From Stenocarpella maydis (Eukaryota; Ascomycota; Sordariomycetes; Diaporthales; Diaporthaceae): DNA of 64,000 nucleotides. This document shows, piece after piece, positions 10,650 to 21,084 of this stretch. The first letter of the stretch is position 1. The number at the start of each line of letters is the position of its first letter. A program made the translations under genes and the position numbers. The notes below the pieces were generated by a model, which was not told the origin of the DNA, ran no database searches, and saw only the letters and a program-made list of their open reading frames with translations. The stretch spans positions 218,521 through 282,520 of the forward strand of contig NQMI01000029.1 of NCBI GenBank assembly GCA_002270565.1, given 5' to 3'.

Positions 10650-13304
10650 ATGAGCATGTTCAAGCGTGCCAATGCCACATACGAGGCTCAAAACAAGGCC
10701 CAGAACAAGGGCCCGCAGCCTGCGAAGCCTCTCGCCAAGCAGCTCTTCCCCTCGAGCAGCCCGAGCCCTAGGCCCGATGCCAGCATCAAAGATCAGTTTC
10801 TCCCCAAGAACAACGGCCCTTCCGGCGGCTCCTCCAACCTCAGTCAGTCGACCAAGCCCGCCGGGCCTCTTCAGCCTCGAACATCAAACTCCTCCCAGCC
10901 GATGAATCCTCCCCTACTCAACCGTGGCGTCAGCAGCAAGCCGCTTGCCTCGCTGTACAATAGTCAGAACTCGTTTGAGGACAGCCCCGATGTCATAGAC
11001 CTGACCGGCAGTGATGTTAAAGCTCCGCCGCCCGGAAAGCCTGCTGGCGACTTCGATTATTTCGACGACGACTTCAGTGATGAGGTCGATCTGGATTACG
11101 AATGCCCTTCAGCGCTGCCGCCCTTGAAACCCCAGGCCACACCTGCCAAGAAAACCGTCGAAGCGCCTCCAGCCGATGATACCAGCGTCCTGTCTTGGTC
11201 CCAATCCTCGCCCACCCACTACCAGCCCGCCCAGTCTATCTCCCAATCGACCGATTCCCAAACCACTGCGAAACGAGCGTTCACGGAAGACGGCGACGCC
11301 CCGTCCTCCAAGCCAATTGTGAAGAAGCGGTCTCTGCCACCACAGTACCTTCAAAAGAAGAATCAAGATGCTGGGCCGTCTTCCGCATCCAACACCTCAG
11401 CTCCAGTTGCAAAGGCCCAACCGAAGCCGAAAGAGTCGCAGACGTGGGACCTCACTCCTGGGGCCTTCAAGAAGCAGCAGAAATTGTTCCGAAAACATCG
11501 TCCCGAACAATCGGCCGGCAATATCGAGAGACGCCTTTGGTATCACACATCCGTCGCGAAGGATGATTCCAAGGAGCCCGGTGTGTCTGGCACTGAAGCA
11601 CCTGGCGAAATGATGCAGCAAGCTGTCAAATCATACGCCGTGAAGCAATCGGCAATCTCTCTGAGCCAGGAGCAGGAGCATGTCAAGAAGCTCGTGTGCG
11701 AGAAGGGAAACAGCGTGTTTTTCACTGGGCCCGCAGGAACCGGAAAGTCCGTTTTGATGAGGGCTATCATACAAGACCTCAGGAGGAAGTACGCAAATGA
11801 TCCAGAGCGTCTCGCCGTTACTGCTTCAACGGGGCTGGCGGCTTGTAACATTGGGGGCATGACTCTGCACAGCTTTGCGGGGATTGGCCTGGGCAAGGAC
11901 GACGCGCAGACGCTTGTCAAGAAAATCCGGCGTAACAACAAAGCCAAGAGTCGCTGGCTGAGAACGCGGGTCTTGATCATCGACGAAATCTCAATGGTGG
12001 ACGGCGACCTCTTTGACAAGCTGTCACAGGTGGGCAGGATCATCCGCAACAATGGCCGGCCATGGGGCGGCATTCAGCTCGTCATCACGGGGGATTTCTT
12101 CCAGTTGCCCCCGGTTCCAGACAGCCACAGCAGGGACACCAAATTCGCGTTCGAGGCGGCCACCTGGAACACCTCGATTGATCACACGATTGGCCTCACT
12201 GAGGTTTTCCGTCAGAAGGACCCAGGTCAGCACTTCACACTGGTCATGGCAACAAACCATGAGCTGATTGCTAACACCCAACAGTCTTTGCTCAGATGCT
12301 CAATGAGATGCGTCTCGGTCACATTAGTGAACAGACCGTTGAGACCTTCAAAAACCTGTCCAGGCCAATTCATTTCAATGACGGTCTGGAGGTCACCGAG
12401 CTGTGAGCTGCTCAGCCCCCTTCTCAACAGTGGACGCAAAGACTGACAATATCCCAGGTTCCCAACGAGGCAAGAGGTCGAGAGCTCCAACCAGAGGAGA
12501 CTGAGAGAGCTTCCAGGCGAGGTTCACCGATACGAGGCATTGGACTCCGGAGAACCCAACATCCGCGACAAGCTGTTGGGAAATATGATGGCTCCTAAGG
12601 TACTAGAGCTCAAGAAGGGAGCCCAAGTGATGCTGATCAAAAACCTGGATGAGACTCTTGTGAACGGCTCCTTAGGCACTGTCATTGGGTTTTCGACGGA
12701 GAGCGCGTTTGAGATCTCGGGCGGCGTGTTTAATGAGGAGCAAGAGAACGGAGATGATTTGGACACCAAGTTCAAGAAGAGGCTCGCTGCCTTCAACCGA
12801 AAGTTGTCCGAGAGCGCCGGGCCCGACAAGAAGAAATTCCCTCTGGTGCAGTTCCATGCTGTGGATGGGACGGCAAGGATCATGCTCTGCTGCCCGGAGC
12901 CCTGGAAGGTGGAGACACCAACGGGTGAGGTGCAAGCCTCACGAGAGCAGCTACCCCTTATACTGGCCTGGGCCCTTTCGATCCACAAGGCCCAGGGTCA
13001 GACTCTTGCACGTGTCAAGGTCGACTTGGGCAAGGTGTTTGAGAAGGGCCAGGCGTATGTTGCACTCAGCCGAGCTGTCACCCAGGATGGGCTACAGGTC
13101 CTCCGATTTGACAGGAGAAAGGTCATGGCACACCCTCGTGTCGTGTCGTTCTATCAAAACTTGTACAGCGCGGAGTCGGCCCTGCAGAAGAAAACCAGCT
13201 GTTCGATTGCGAACTTTGCGTACAAGACAGCAAAACCAGCCAAGCTCACGAGCATGACCGACGAGGATGACGGGGAAGAGGCAATGGCATCGTACGGATA
13301 TTAG
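10650..13304 (+). CDS. pif1: PIF1-family 5'-3' DNA helicase
   Basis: ATP-dependent 5'-3' helicase that acts in nuclear and mitochondrial genome maintenance: G-quadruplex unwinding, telomerase removal, Okazaki fragment maturation. Three exons, 10650-12225, 12285-12402 and 12458-13304 (introns of 59 and 55 nt, first with a CTAAC branch site), close in frame to 846 residues. The N-terminal ~330 residues are low-complexity and hydrophilic. The helicase core follows: Walker A GPAGTGKS at ~360, then [13 protein letters not shown], Walker B LIIDEIS at ~442, [11 protein letters not shown], and the C-terminal [10 protein letters not shown] and [16 protein letters not shown] motifs that define the PIF1/RecD-like family. 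An in-frame ATG at 10512 would add 46 residues rich in Arg and hydroxyl residues (see findings); I chose 10650 as the nuclear-form start, but both may be used. Confidence 0.93.
12226..12284 (+). other. pif1 intron 1
   Basis: 59-nt intron with GTCAGC donor, CTAAC branch-like sequence at 12271 and CAACAG acceptor. Removing it joins the codons ...[12 protein letters not shown].. and restores the helicase motif region, which otherwise drifts into a non-helicase frame. Confidence 0.85.
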
Positions 13305-14258
13305 ACTTGCGGGGAAAGTTATGAACGAAGAAAATGGAGAACAATACTCTTGTAGCCGAGGTGCCCACGGCATGATGTATGACAACGTCTTTAGGAGGCG
13401 TCTCAGGAAGCCACGAGGCACGGGTGTGTACGTAAATGTTTATTGGGACAGCTGAAATGCCACTCTCTGGCACACTTCAGCTATCTCAGTGCCCCAGCGG
13501 CAACGCGTCTTCTATGTCCATGTTACCCAACCTTTATACCTAAGAACCATGTATCCTAGCCTTGTGTGCAGGAACACGCATGCGATGTTATTTGAAGAGA
13601 ACAAGGCTCCTGGGCGCAAAGCCAGAGAGGAAGCCGAGGTCACGGACGAGCTTGACTGATTACTTGGGCAGGCACCTACCTGCTTGCAGAATACTCATCT
13701 GGTAGAAATACGCTGTAAAGGTCGGGCAATTTTTGTTTCATGTCAGGGCCTTTCTGGAAATGACTGTCCTTTGAATATACCATTTGACACAGAAAGGGCT
13801 AGTCGGGGGACTGATTGGAAGACCGCCTGACATTTTGGACGCCAATAGGCACAGATCAAATGTTGGGAACTTGGGGGCGTCCTCAAGGTCCTCCCTGTAT
13901 TAGCCTTATCTACCAGGGAGTGCTGCAGCGTGGAGACCTCCATACATGTAGGTGGGAGCTTACTGGTGGGTCCTTGCTCTATCGATAACGAAAAGTGTAG
14001 AGGGAGACGCCCAAGCTCTCAGTTTGTCGTGTCGCGACCCTTTTGCCGCATCCCACAAACCGATTGCAGACGTGCATTCATCCCCCCAACCCCCCGACCA
14101 AGCTTGCCGTTCCAACAGACCCGACCACTCGCTTACGTCTCTCCCTCGCCTACGAGGTTCTATGAGGTTTTCCTCGCCGTCACCAGTGGAACCCCACCTG
14201 CCTCTTAAAACACGAAATCAGCGCCAGGCTGTCCCTCCTTCCCGCGCCATCGAGCAAC
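13305..14258. other. Intergenic region between pif1 and edc3
   Basis: Contains the pif1 3' UTR and the edc3 promoter and leader. The last ~200 bases before edc3 are pyrimidine/C-rich, as is common for fungal leaders. No gene seen. Confidence 0.45.
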
Positions 14259-16781
14259 ATGGAGAACCCTCAGGCGTGGACGGGCTGGTCAGTCCTAGTG
14301 AGGCTCAAGAACCCGCCCATCAGCCTGACGGGCAAGATCGAACGCCTCGTCCCCGGCGAGAATGTCACCTTGGTCAACGTCTGGATCGAGAATAAGGAGT
14401 GGCGCGGGCGGGTCGTGATTGCTTCTGGCGACATCGCAGACCTCCAAATACAAGAGGAATCTGGCCCCCAGCAGTCGTACCAGCAGCCAGCTTCTCCAGC
14501 CGCGCCTCTTGCGCAGGTTCAGCAGCACCCGGCGGCCCCTGGATACCGAAGCATGGCCTCGCCTACCACGCCCACTGCGCCAGCCAACTACGCCCCTGTC
14601 TACCCGGGCCACAATCAAGTTCAGCAGCAGCAGCAGCATCAGCAGCAGTACCAACAGCAGCCTCAGCAGGGAGCATCCTTTGCGCCAGCCTTGCAAGGGC
14701 TATTCCAAGCAGCTGCTCAAGAAAAGACCCCTGCGGCGCCCCAGCCCGCCAAGCCGGCGTTTGTTGACCCTGCGATCCTCTCAATGGGGAAGCCGCCCGT
14801 AAGAGCGTCGCCAGGGGCTGTGAGCCAGGCGCCTCTGGTCAGCGCCTCGCCACAAACAGCCCAACGTTCATCGGCTATGGCTAACCGTCCCATCTCGAGC
14901 AACATGGCGCAGCGGTCGCCGGTTCCGAAAGTCACATTTGGAGAGACATCCAGGGAGCAGACGCCTAAAGGAAGCCTTGTTGAATCTATGGAGGGTCTGA
15001 ACGTTCGAGCCGAACTGGCTGATACCGACGCAGCCGTTGCTGAGGACGAAGCTGCTGCCGAAGAGCAGGAAAATCAGGCCGGCGCATCCAAGAAAAATCG
15101 CAAGCGAAACCGAAAGAAGAACGGCCAGGACGGCCCCGCGGAAGAAGTCACGCCATCAAAAGGAGCGCGCCAGGGGAAGAAGGGCAAGGGCTGGAGAGAG
15201 ACTCCGATGTTGGAAAATACAGCTTCTTTCCAACCGTATAAAGCACTGCGCCGGCCCCAGGGAAATGCCAACGATAATGGCTGGGCTTCCGAGGACGTTA
15301 CGGACGTGCAAGAGATGCCCGAGTTCGACTTCGAAGGAAGCTTGAAGAAATTTGACAAGCGCACCATTTTCTCTGAGATGCGCGAGAAGGACCAGATCGA
15401 GGATGCCGCGCGCCTAGTCTCCCACAATCGTCGGCCAAAACCAGGCACAGCTGGCGGCAAGAATCTGCATCCAACTGAGAACGTGCTGGATATGCCTTCG
15501 CCGTCCTCGAAACCAGACAAGGCCCCTCCGGATGATTTCTGGAAGAGCGAGGCTGACGACGGCATGCGCAATGGCAGCGAGCGGCTGAGCGGGAGAGAGC
15601 TTGGGAGCAGGCAGGGTTCTCGCAAGGGCGAAGGCAAGAACTCTAGCCGGAGGTCGCAATCCAGGAAGGCCAGTAGTGCTACCGCCGTCGGCCAGGTACC
15701 AAGCCGGGTGAACTCTGGCGTAAGTGTCCGCGATGCTGCCAAGGGCCGGCGCAAGGCCAAAAGTGCTGATCCGCAACAGCTGCCGACAGCTGCCTCCTCC
15801 GCCGGCTTCTACGCGGCTCAGAGCGACCGCCGCGTCGAGGTGCTGTCTCCACTGCAGATGCTCAATCTCGAGAACATAGCACAGAACGACCTGGGCCTGA
15901 CTGAAGACATGATGACCGAGAACGCCGGCCGGGGAATCGCAGAAGTCGGCCTGCACACCCTGACAGACCCAGCTCTCAAGGTACGGCTTGCAGCTGCGGA
16001 AGCCGACCCGTCCTCAATCTCGCCGACTGTTGTCATTCTGGCAGGGAATAACAAATCTGGATACCGCTCGATTGCTGCAGGCCGCCACCTACGGTGTAAA
16101 GGAGTCAATGTCATCCTGTGTGTGGTCGGCATAGAAAGGGGAGAGCGAGACCTTTCAGTGGACATGACAAGACAACTACGTCTCTTCAAGAACTTTGGCG
16201 GCAAGGTGTGCAGCAAGAGCGAGCTCTTCGAGCACGTGAGGCAAGCGTCGATACCAGTCATCTCAATGGATGCCCCAAGGAGCGTACGCCCTCAAGCACC
16301 ACCCATGGCTGTGACCCTTATCATCGACGCACTACTCGGCCACGTGACGCCATTCGAAGACCTACGTGCGTCCGAACAAGCAACGGTCTACGAGCTTATC
16401 GAATGGACGAACCGCAACGAGGCGTTCGTGCTCGCCGTCGACGTGCCGACCGGCATCGACCACACCACCGGCGAGCCCACAGTGCAGGATGGCCACAGCC
16501 TGTACATCCGGCCGCGGTACGTCGTCTCGGTCGGCGCGCCAAAGAAGGGCCTGTTGGAGGTGATCTCGCACGGCGACGCCGACGACAGTGAGACCGTCAC
16601 GGGCCACGTCACGGACGACTCGGTGCTCGACTGGAGCCTATTCCTGGTCGACATCGGCCTCGGGGCGGCCGTGTGGAAGAGGGCGGGCACCAAGATCAGG
16701 CGGGGCATCGACTTTGGTAACAAGTGGGCGCTGCAGATCAAGTACCGGTCGACGGAGCTAGGCGAGGATGAGGAGTCATAA
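14259..16781 (+). CDS. edc3: Enhancer of mRNA-decapping protein 3 (Edc3)
   Basis: Cytoplasmic P-body scaffold that binds Dcp2 and Dhh1 and stimulates mRNA decapping. Single 840-codon frame. Residues ~1-70 are a divergent LSm domain (WSVLVRLKNPPISLTGKIE start). Residues ~119-140 are Gln-rich (short Q runs split by H/Y/P), a segment likely to aid assembly. The FDF motif lies at ~356-358 in EFDFEGSLKKFDKRTIF and is the Dhh1-binding element. The C-terminal YjeF_N domain runs from ~527 to 810 and contains MLNLENIAQNDLGLTEDMMTE, NKSGYRSIAAGRHL and VDVPTGIDHTTG. The domain order LSm-FDF-YjeF_N is diagnostic. A basic KKNRKRNRKKN patch lies before FDF. The start is the first ATG and encodes the LSm domain directly. 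Confidence 0.94.
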   Translation: MENPQAWTGWSVLVRLKNPPISLTGKIERLVPGENVTLVNVWIENKEWRGRVVIASGDIADLQIQEESGPQQSYQQPASPAAPLAQVQQHPAAPGYRSMASPTTPTAPANYAPVYPGHNQVQQQQQHQQQYQQQPQQGASFAPALQGLFQAAAQEKTPAAPQPAKPAFVDPAILSMGKPPVRASPGAVSQAPLVSASPQTAQRSSAMANRPISSNMAQRSPVPKVTFGETSREQTPKGSLVESMEGLNVRAELADTDAAVAEDEAAAEEQENQAGASKKNRKRNRKKNGQDGPAEEVTPSKGARQGKKGKGWRETPMLENTASFQPYKALRRPQGNANDNGWASEDVTDVQEMPEFDFEGSLKKFDKRTIFSEMREKDQIEDAARLVSHNRRPKPGTAGGKNLHPTENVLDMPSPSSKPDKAPPDDFWKSEADDGMRNGSERLSGRELGSRQGSRKGEGKNSSRRSQSRKASSATAVGQVPSRVNSGVSVRDAAKGRRKAKSADPQQLPTAASSAGFYAAQSDRRVEVLSPLQMLNLENIAQNDLGLTEDMMTENAGRGIAEVGLHTLTDPALKVRLAAAEADPSSISPTVVILAGNNKSGYRSIAAGRHLRCKGVNVILCVVGIERGERDLSVDMTRQLRLFKNFGGKVCSKSELFEHVRQASIPVISMDAPRSVRPQAPPMAVTLIIDALLGHVTPFEDLRASEQATVYELIEWTNRNEAFVLAVDVPTGIDHTTGEPTVQDGHSLYIRPRYVVSVGAPKKGLLEVISHGDADDSETVTGHVTDDSVLDWSLFLVDIGLGAAVWKRAGTKIRRGIDFGNKWALQIKYRSTELGEDEES

Positions 16782-17293
16782 TATCCAAGGTCGTTGGCGG
16801 TGGTGTTTGGAACAGGAGGGGGGGGGGACGCTTTCAGTCATCGCATACCCGCTTTTACCTGCATACGGACGGAGTACCGGGGGTTTGACCAGGGCAGTGA
16901 TGTTGGTGTTAAGCGTGTGCATATAGCGTATTTACAATCCAGAGAAATGGAAGGATATTGCGTTCGTGTGTCTGCTTCTCGCCGTTATGGCTTTGCAGCA
17001 TGGGGCCGTGAGCCGGATTTGCACACAGCGGCTCCGATTCTTCTACGAGGGGCCAACCCAGTGGGTTATTCTTTGGGAGACTCATTCTTTGGGAGACTCA
17101 TTCTTTGGGAGACTTATTCTTTGGGAGACTGAAGCGCTGTCACAACAGGACTTGAAGCGTCAAGATCTATGTCGATCAGCGCCGGTACTCCGATGAGCCC
17201 TCCAGCGGTACATTCCGCACATGACCGCCAAAAGAGCCTCATCGCAACGAAGAGAGAGCATCTACACTCGCATGGGGTGTGATCACCTAGACC
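16782..17293. other. Convergent 3' spacer between edc3 and the deaminase gene
   Basis: About 510 bases between two convergent genes, so both 3' UTRs lie here. It includes a G-run at ~16818 and the 16-bp tandem repeat annotated separately. No gene. Confidence 0.5.
17068..17131. repeat. 16-bp tandem repeat, four copies
   Basis: Four back-to-back copies of a 16-bp unit (ATTCTTTGGGAGACTC). Copies 1 and 2 are identical, and copies 3 and 4 differ only at the junction base. Recent slippage expansion in a non-coding spacer. Confidence 0.9.
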
Positions 17294-18797
17294 TCACGAC
17301 GACGCAGCGTCCATGATGTCCCTTAGCCTCTTCTTCTCCTCTGGCCCCCCGAAGATGACCTCTATGCCCTTCCTCGCCAGGGTGCGTATCTGCGCCTCTG
17401 TCAGGCCAAAGTGCTGGGCCACCAGCCTGTACTCGTTTGACAGCGGGCTGCCAAGACACCCACGTCGTCGGTCTATGTTGTCCCCTTGTCAGTGTGCCAG
17501 GAACCGCTGGGAACTAACGGGCAAGAGAAGTTGTCCACTCACACATAGAACCACTGTGCACTCCTCGACCTTCCCTGCTGGCAAATTCCCGGTCAGCCTT
17601 GCGCGCACAAAAACAATGTATACCCAACGCCCCGTCGGAGGTCGCGTATATATATATACACCTGTCTCCAAGAACACGGAGGGCAAGACTCACCCACTCC
17701 CCGAAATGATGGCCCTCGAACCCCGCTGACCATGCCCGCGCGCACATTACAGCTCAGGCAGAGCTCCAGCCCCAGGCCGCCGGGGTAGGCCGCGACCTCG
17801 CGCCTGACGGCGGCGCTGAGGTGTATGACGTGGCCGATGCGGGCCGGCCGCCACTCGCGCAGCATCATGAGCAGCTCGGCGTCGGAGCCGCTGGCCTCGG
17901 CCTCGGCGAAGTGCAGCGTCACGCCCAGCTGCCGCGGGTCCCCGCCGGCGCCGGGGAGCGGGGTGCGGGCTGCGACAAAGGCCGGCTGCAGCGCCTCGAC
18001 GCCGCCGGCCTGCGGGTCCCCGCAGAGGTCGACGCCCACGACGCCGAGGGGGTGGAGGTCGCGGGCCAGGGCGACTACCTCGTGTGCCTCGGCGGGGGTG
18101 TTGCGGCGGTCCACGGAGAGGATGAGGCGGGTGTGCAGGGGCGCTGCGGCCTTTGATGGTGGTGGTGATGAAGACGACCTGGACTCCCCGTACTCGCGGA
18201 TGACGTCCAGGATGGCCCTGACGTAGCCCTCCTTTGAGAGCCCCGACCTCGGGAGGGAGCGGGGCGTGGTGCGCAGCTCGAGGTAGACGACGCCGTCGGC
18301 GGCGAAGTCGCGCAGGACGGAGAGGGTAGTGTGCCGCAGTGAGGCGAGGTCGTTGACGAGGTGGTAGATGTATGATGAGAAGAGGGGGAAGAATCTTTTT
18401 TTTGGTTTCATGCATAACGTAAGTAGTTGTATGTCAAGGGCTGACATGTGGTCGGTGCCGGAGCAGCCCTCACGTACGTCTCGAGGTTGTAGTCGTGCTT
18501 GCCGTCGGGCATCTCGACCAGGGGATCCTCGAGGTCAGTCTCGCCGGCCGCCTTCTTCATGAGCCAGACCTCGTGGAGACACTGCCTGCTGATGCTCCCG
18601 CTCAGGTGAGCGTGAAGCTGCAGGCGAGGGCATTGCCGTTGTCAGTCAGGACGCTTCAGGAAGAAGTAGGAAGAGGATGGGGGCATTTCTGGACTACCAG
18701 GTATATTCCAATAATGGGCTTATGAAATGGGAATTCGTTCCAGCACATGCGGCGTGGTTCTCACCTCGATTTTTGGGAGGGCTATATAGTCCATCAT
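17294..18797 (-). CDS. Adenosine deaminase-like protein (ADAL / N6-methyl-AMP deaminase type), frame interrupted
   Basis: Metal-dependent amidohydrolase of the ADAL branch, whose characterised members deaminate N6-methyl-AMP to IMP. Exon 1 is 18797-18765 (MMDYIALPKIE). Exon 2 is 18617-18478 and opens with LHAHLSGS, the zinc-binding HxH. Exon 3 is 18394 to ~17694, containing YLELRTTPR, GVDLCGDP, LTLHFAEAE-type and IGHVIHL motifs and a C-terminal HHFGEW. Exon 4 is about 17569-17543 (..TVVLC) and exon 5 is 17472-17294 (TDDVGV.., stop TGA). TDD supplies the last metal ligand. Two frame breaks remain after splicing: at ~17728 (between MVSG and FEGHHFGEW) and at ~17457 (after DDVGV). Both sit in short G runs that would be in frame with two and one more G. 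Sequencing undercall is therefore likelier than decay, but a pseudogene is not excluded. Two acceptors read AAG. Confidence 0.75.
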
Positions 18798-19610
18798 GGC
18801 GTCTTATCGCTTCCTGAGCACAGACTATAACCATAAGTTATGCCAGGAATACAGAAGCATGTAGTCGATGCAGTATATATACCAGAAGCTCAAAGGCACA
18901 GCGCGGTATGTCAGGTTGGAGCGTACGTCCGTGTAAGTTGTCGTGACAGGCCCGGCGCCAGGCTTCGCAAGGTGGGAATGACGGAAAAGTCTCCCCTTGA
19001 GCACTTGAGAAATGCTTAAAAAAAAAAACAAAAGGAAATCAATACGAACAAGATTCAAAGCGTCACCAGAATGCCCGTGTTGTTGCCGGTCAACTCCGTC
19101 CTCCCCACGATAGATACACTAGAGTTGGATGGAGCTGACACTGTGGAGACCCCCGGGCCTCAGGGATCACCTAGGTACAAATATAGTGTAGGCCTGTAAG
19201 CCCGCGTGAGCGATAAGATAAGCACAGCTCCGAAGAGCAGGGGGTCTGGTCGCAGCGCTTGTTCACCCCCGGAGCAGCAGAAAGGCGTGTTACGTAGCTT
19301 GTCCAGAGAGGTAAATCAACCACATTCCCCTTGCCCGACTCCACGAACACCTCCTCGCCTGCCGGCGAACACGAAGACCACGATACGGCCCGCTCAATTG
19401 CACACTCTTCGGCTCCCAGGCCAGCCGAACTACCCATCCACACCGACGGCAGCACACAAAGCCCCCCCCTGCCGGATAGTACGAGGCGAACCTCGCCATT
19501 CCTGATCACCTATACCCACCGGGAATCCCACATCCCGACCACACAGTCCTCCAAGACAACACGCGAACCCTCCCTCAGACAGCCCGAACACAAGGACAAA
19601 ATAGCCCAGC
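18798..19610. other. Divergent promoter region between deaminase and trs33
   Basis: Holds an A-run at ~19018 and the leaders of both genes. The ~250 bases before trs33 are C/A-rich leader-like DNA. No gene seen. Confidence 0.45.
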
Positions 19611-20616
19611 ATGTCCTTCGAAGCCGTGATGCCGCCCTACAACGCGGGCGACCCGACCGCCACGTTCCTCAGCGCCTCGTGCCTCGACTTCCTCCTGATT
19701 GAGCTGGTGCCCATGGCCTACAGGGTGACCAACGAGCTGGAGGCCTCGGCCTCGGCCCAGGGCGCCTCGTCGCCCGCGGCGCCGGCGGACAAGGACGTGG
19801 CCCCGGCCGCGGGCGCCCCGCGCGCCGCCATGGATGACGAGGAGGAGCGCGACGCCGTCTTCTACAGGCTCGAGACGCTGGGCTACCGGGTGGGACAGGG
19901 GCTGGTCGAGCGGTACGTACTTCTTTGAGAATCCATTTGCGTTATGGTATGGTGTGGTGGGAGAGCAGTAGCGAGAAAGCGAGCAGCAAAAACAGCCATA
20001 CCCCTCCCCTCCCTTGACAAAACAACACGCAGCATTGTGCCGACATCATCCGCGAGAAAAGTGGGAACATGAGCTGACATCCCACCTTTTTCCCCCTGTG
20101 CCACAAGATTCTCGAGGGACCGCCCGCGCTTCCACGACACCCTTGATGTGATAAAGTTCCTTTGCAAGGACCTCTGGATGCTCGTCTTCCGCAAGCAGAT
20201 CGACAACCTCAAGACGAACCACAGGGTATGTTTGGCGAGCCACCCCCCCTCTTACTCACACAGACACACGACGCGGGTCTCTATTGCTTTACTTAGGACT
20301 ACTGCTGAACATGAGGATTTTAGGGTGTCTACGTCTTGACAGACAACGCATTCCGGCCGTTTTCGAGGATGAGTACTGAGGCCGGTGGAAGGGCGGTTCA
20401 ACGAGCGGAGCCGGTATGATTCTACATGCCTGCAACCTCTACGGCTTCACTTTTCACATCTACCTCATACTGACCTCTAAGTTACAGTTCCTGTGGTTCC
20501 CTTGTGGTGTCGTTAGAGGGGCGTTGGCAGCAATGGGCGTCAACGCAACAGTACAGGCCGAGACCAACGAACTGCCCGGAGCAGTGTTTCAGATCAAGAC
20601 TGTTCCAACGAAATGA
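19611..20616 (+). CDS. trs33: TRAPP complex subunit Trs33 (TRAPPC6)
   Basis: Core subunit of the TRAPP tethering complexes, which act as Rab1/Ypt1 exchange factor in ER-Golgi and Golgi traffic. Four exons, 19611-19912, 20108-20225, 20324-20413 and 20488-20616, all GT-AG, give 212 residues. Bet3/TRAPPC6 features: [21 protein letters not shown] near the N terminus, [42 protein letters not shown] and [17 protein letters not shown]. The C-terminal VFQIK strand is typical. Residues ~45-75 are an Ala/Pro/Ser insert between the first helix and the core, longer than in yeast. The first intron (195 nt) is long for this window; others are ~75-100 nt. Assignment rests on the order of these motifs, recalled rather than searched. 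Confidence 0.92.
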
Positions 20617-21084
20617 ACAGCCTCCCGAGACCTACTACTGTACACCACGTCGGCGAGGCATTCAGACTGCGTGACAGGAACATGTGGTGTGTCTTGGCGG
20701 CTTTTATTATGACTGGGCCCGTCTGTACCCTTTCCCCGTTTTGCTTGGAGAAGACTCGCAAGAAAATGGCTCCAAATCCACGCCAGCGCAAAGATACAGC
20801 TGACTTCTTTCGTCCGATGCACGCACGTCAAGCCGTAACAGCATAGCTACCCAGAGGATTTGTTCTTTTTTGACCGCTTTGCCAACACACTCACAACCTA
20901 AGAGAAGGGACAACAGATCAGCAACTAAGTCTCGAGTGGTTTTTTTTTCTTCACCAAATCTCGCAAGATTCACTCTGCCTAGTCGCATGGGCTGGCCGCG
21001 GTGGTTTTGTTTGCGTTGTCAAAGATGAAAAGATAAAGAAGTCCCAAAACAAAGACGGCGGAGAAATAAAGGTGGAAGGGGAAA
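20617..21084. other. Convergent 3' spacer between trs33 and malate dehydrogenase
   Basis: Two 3' UTRs meet here. A T-run at ~20940 on the + strand lies in the MDH downstream region. No gene. Confidence 0.45.
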
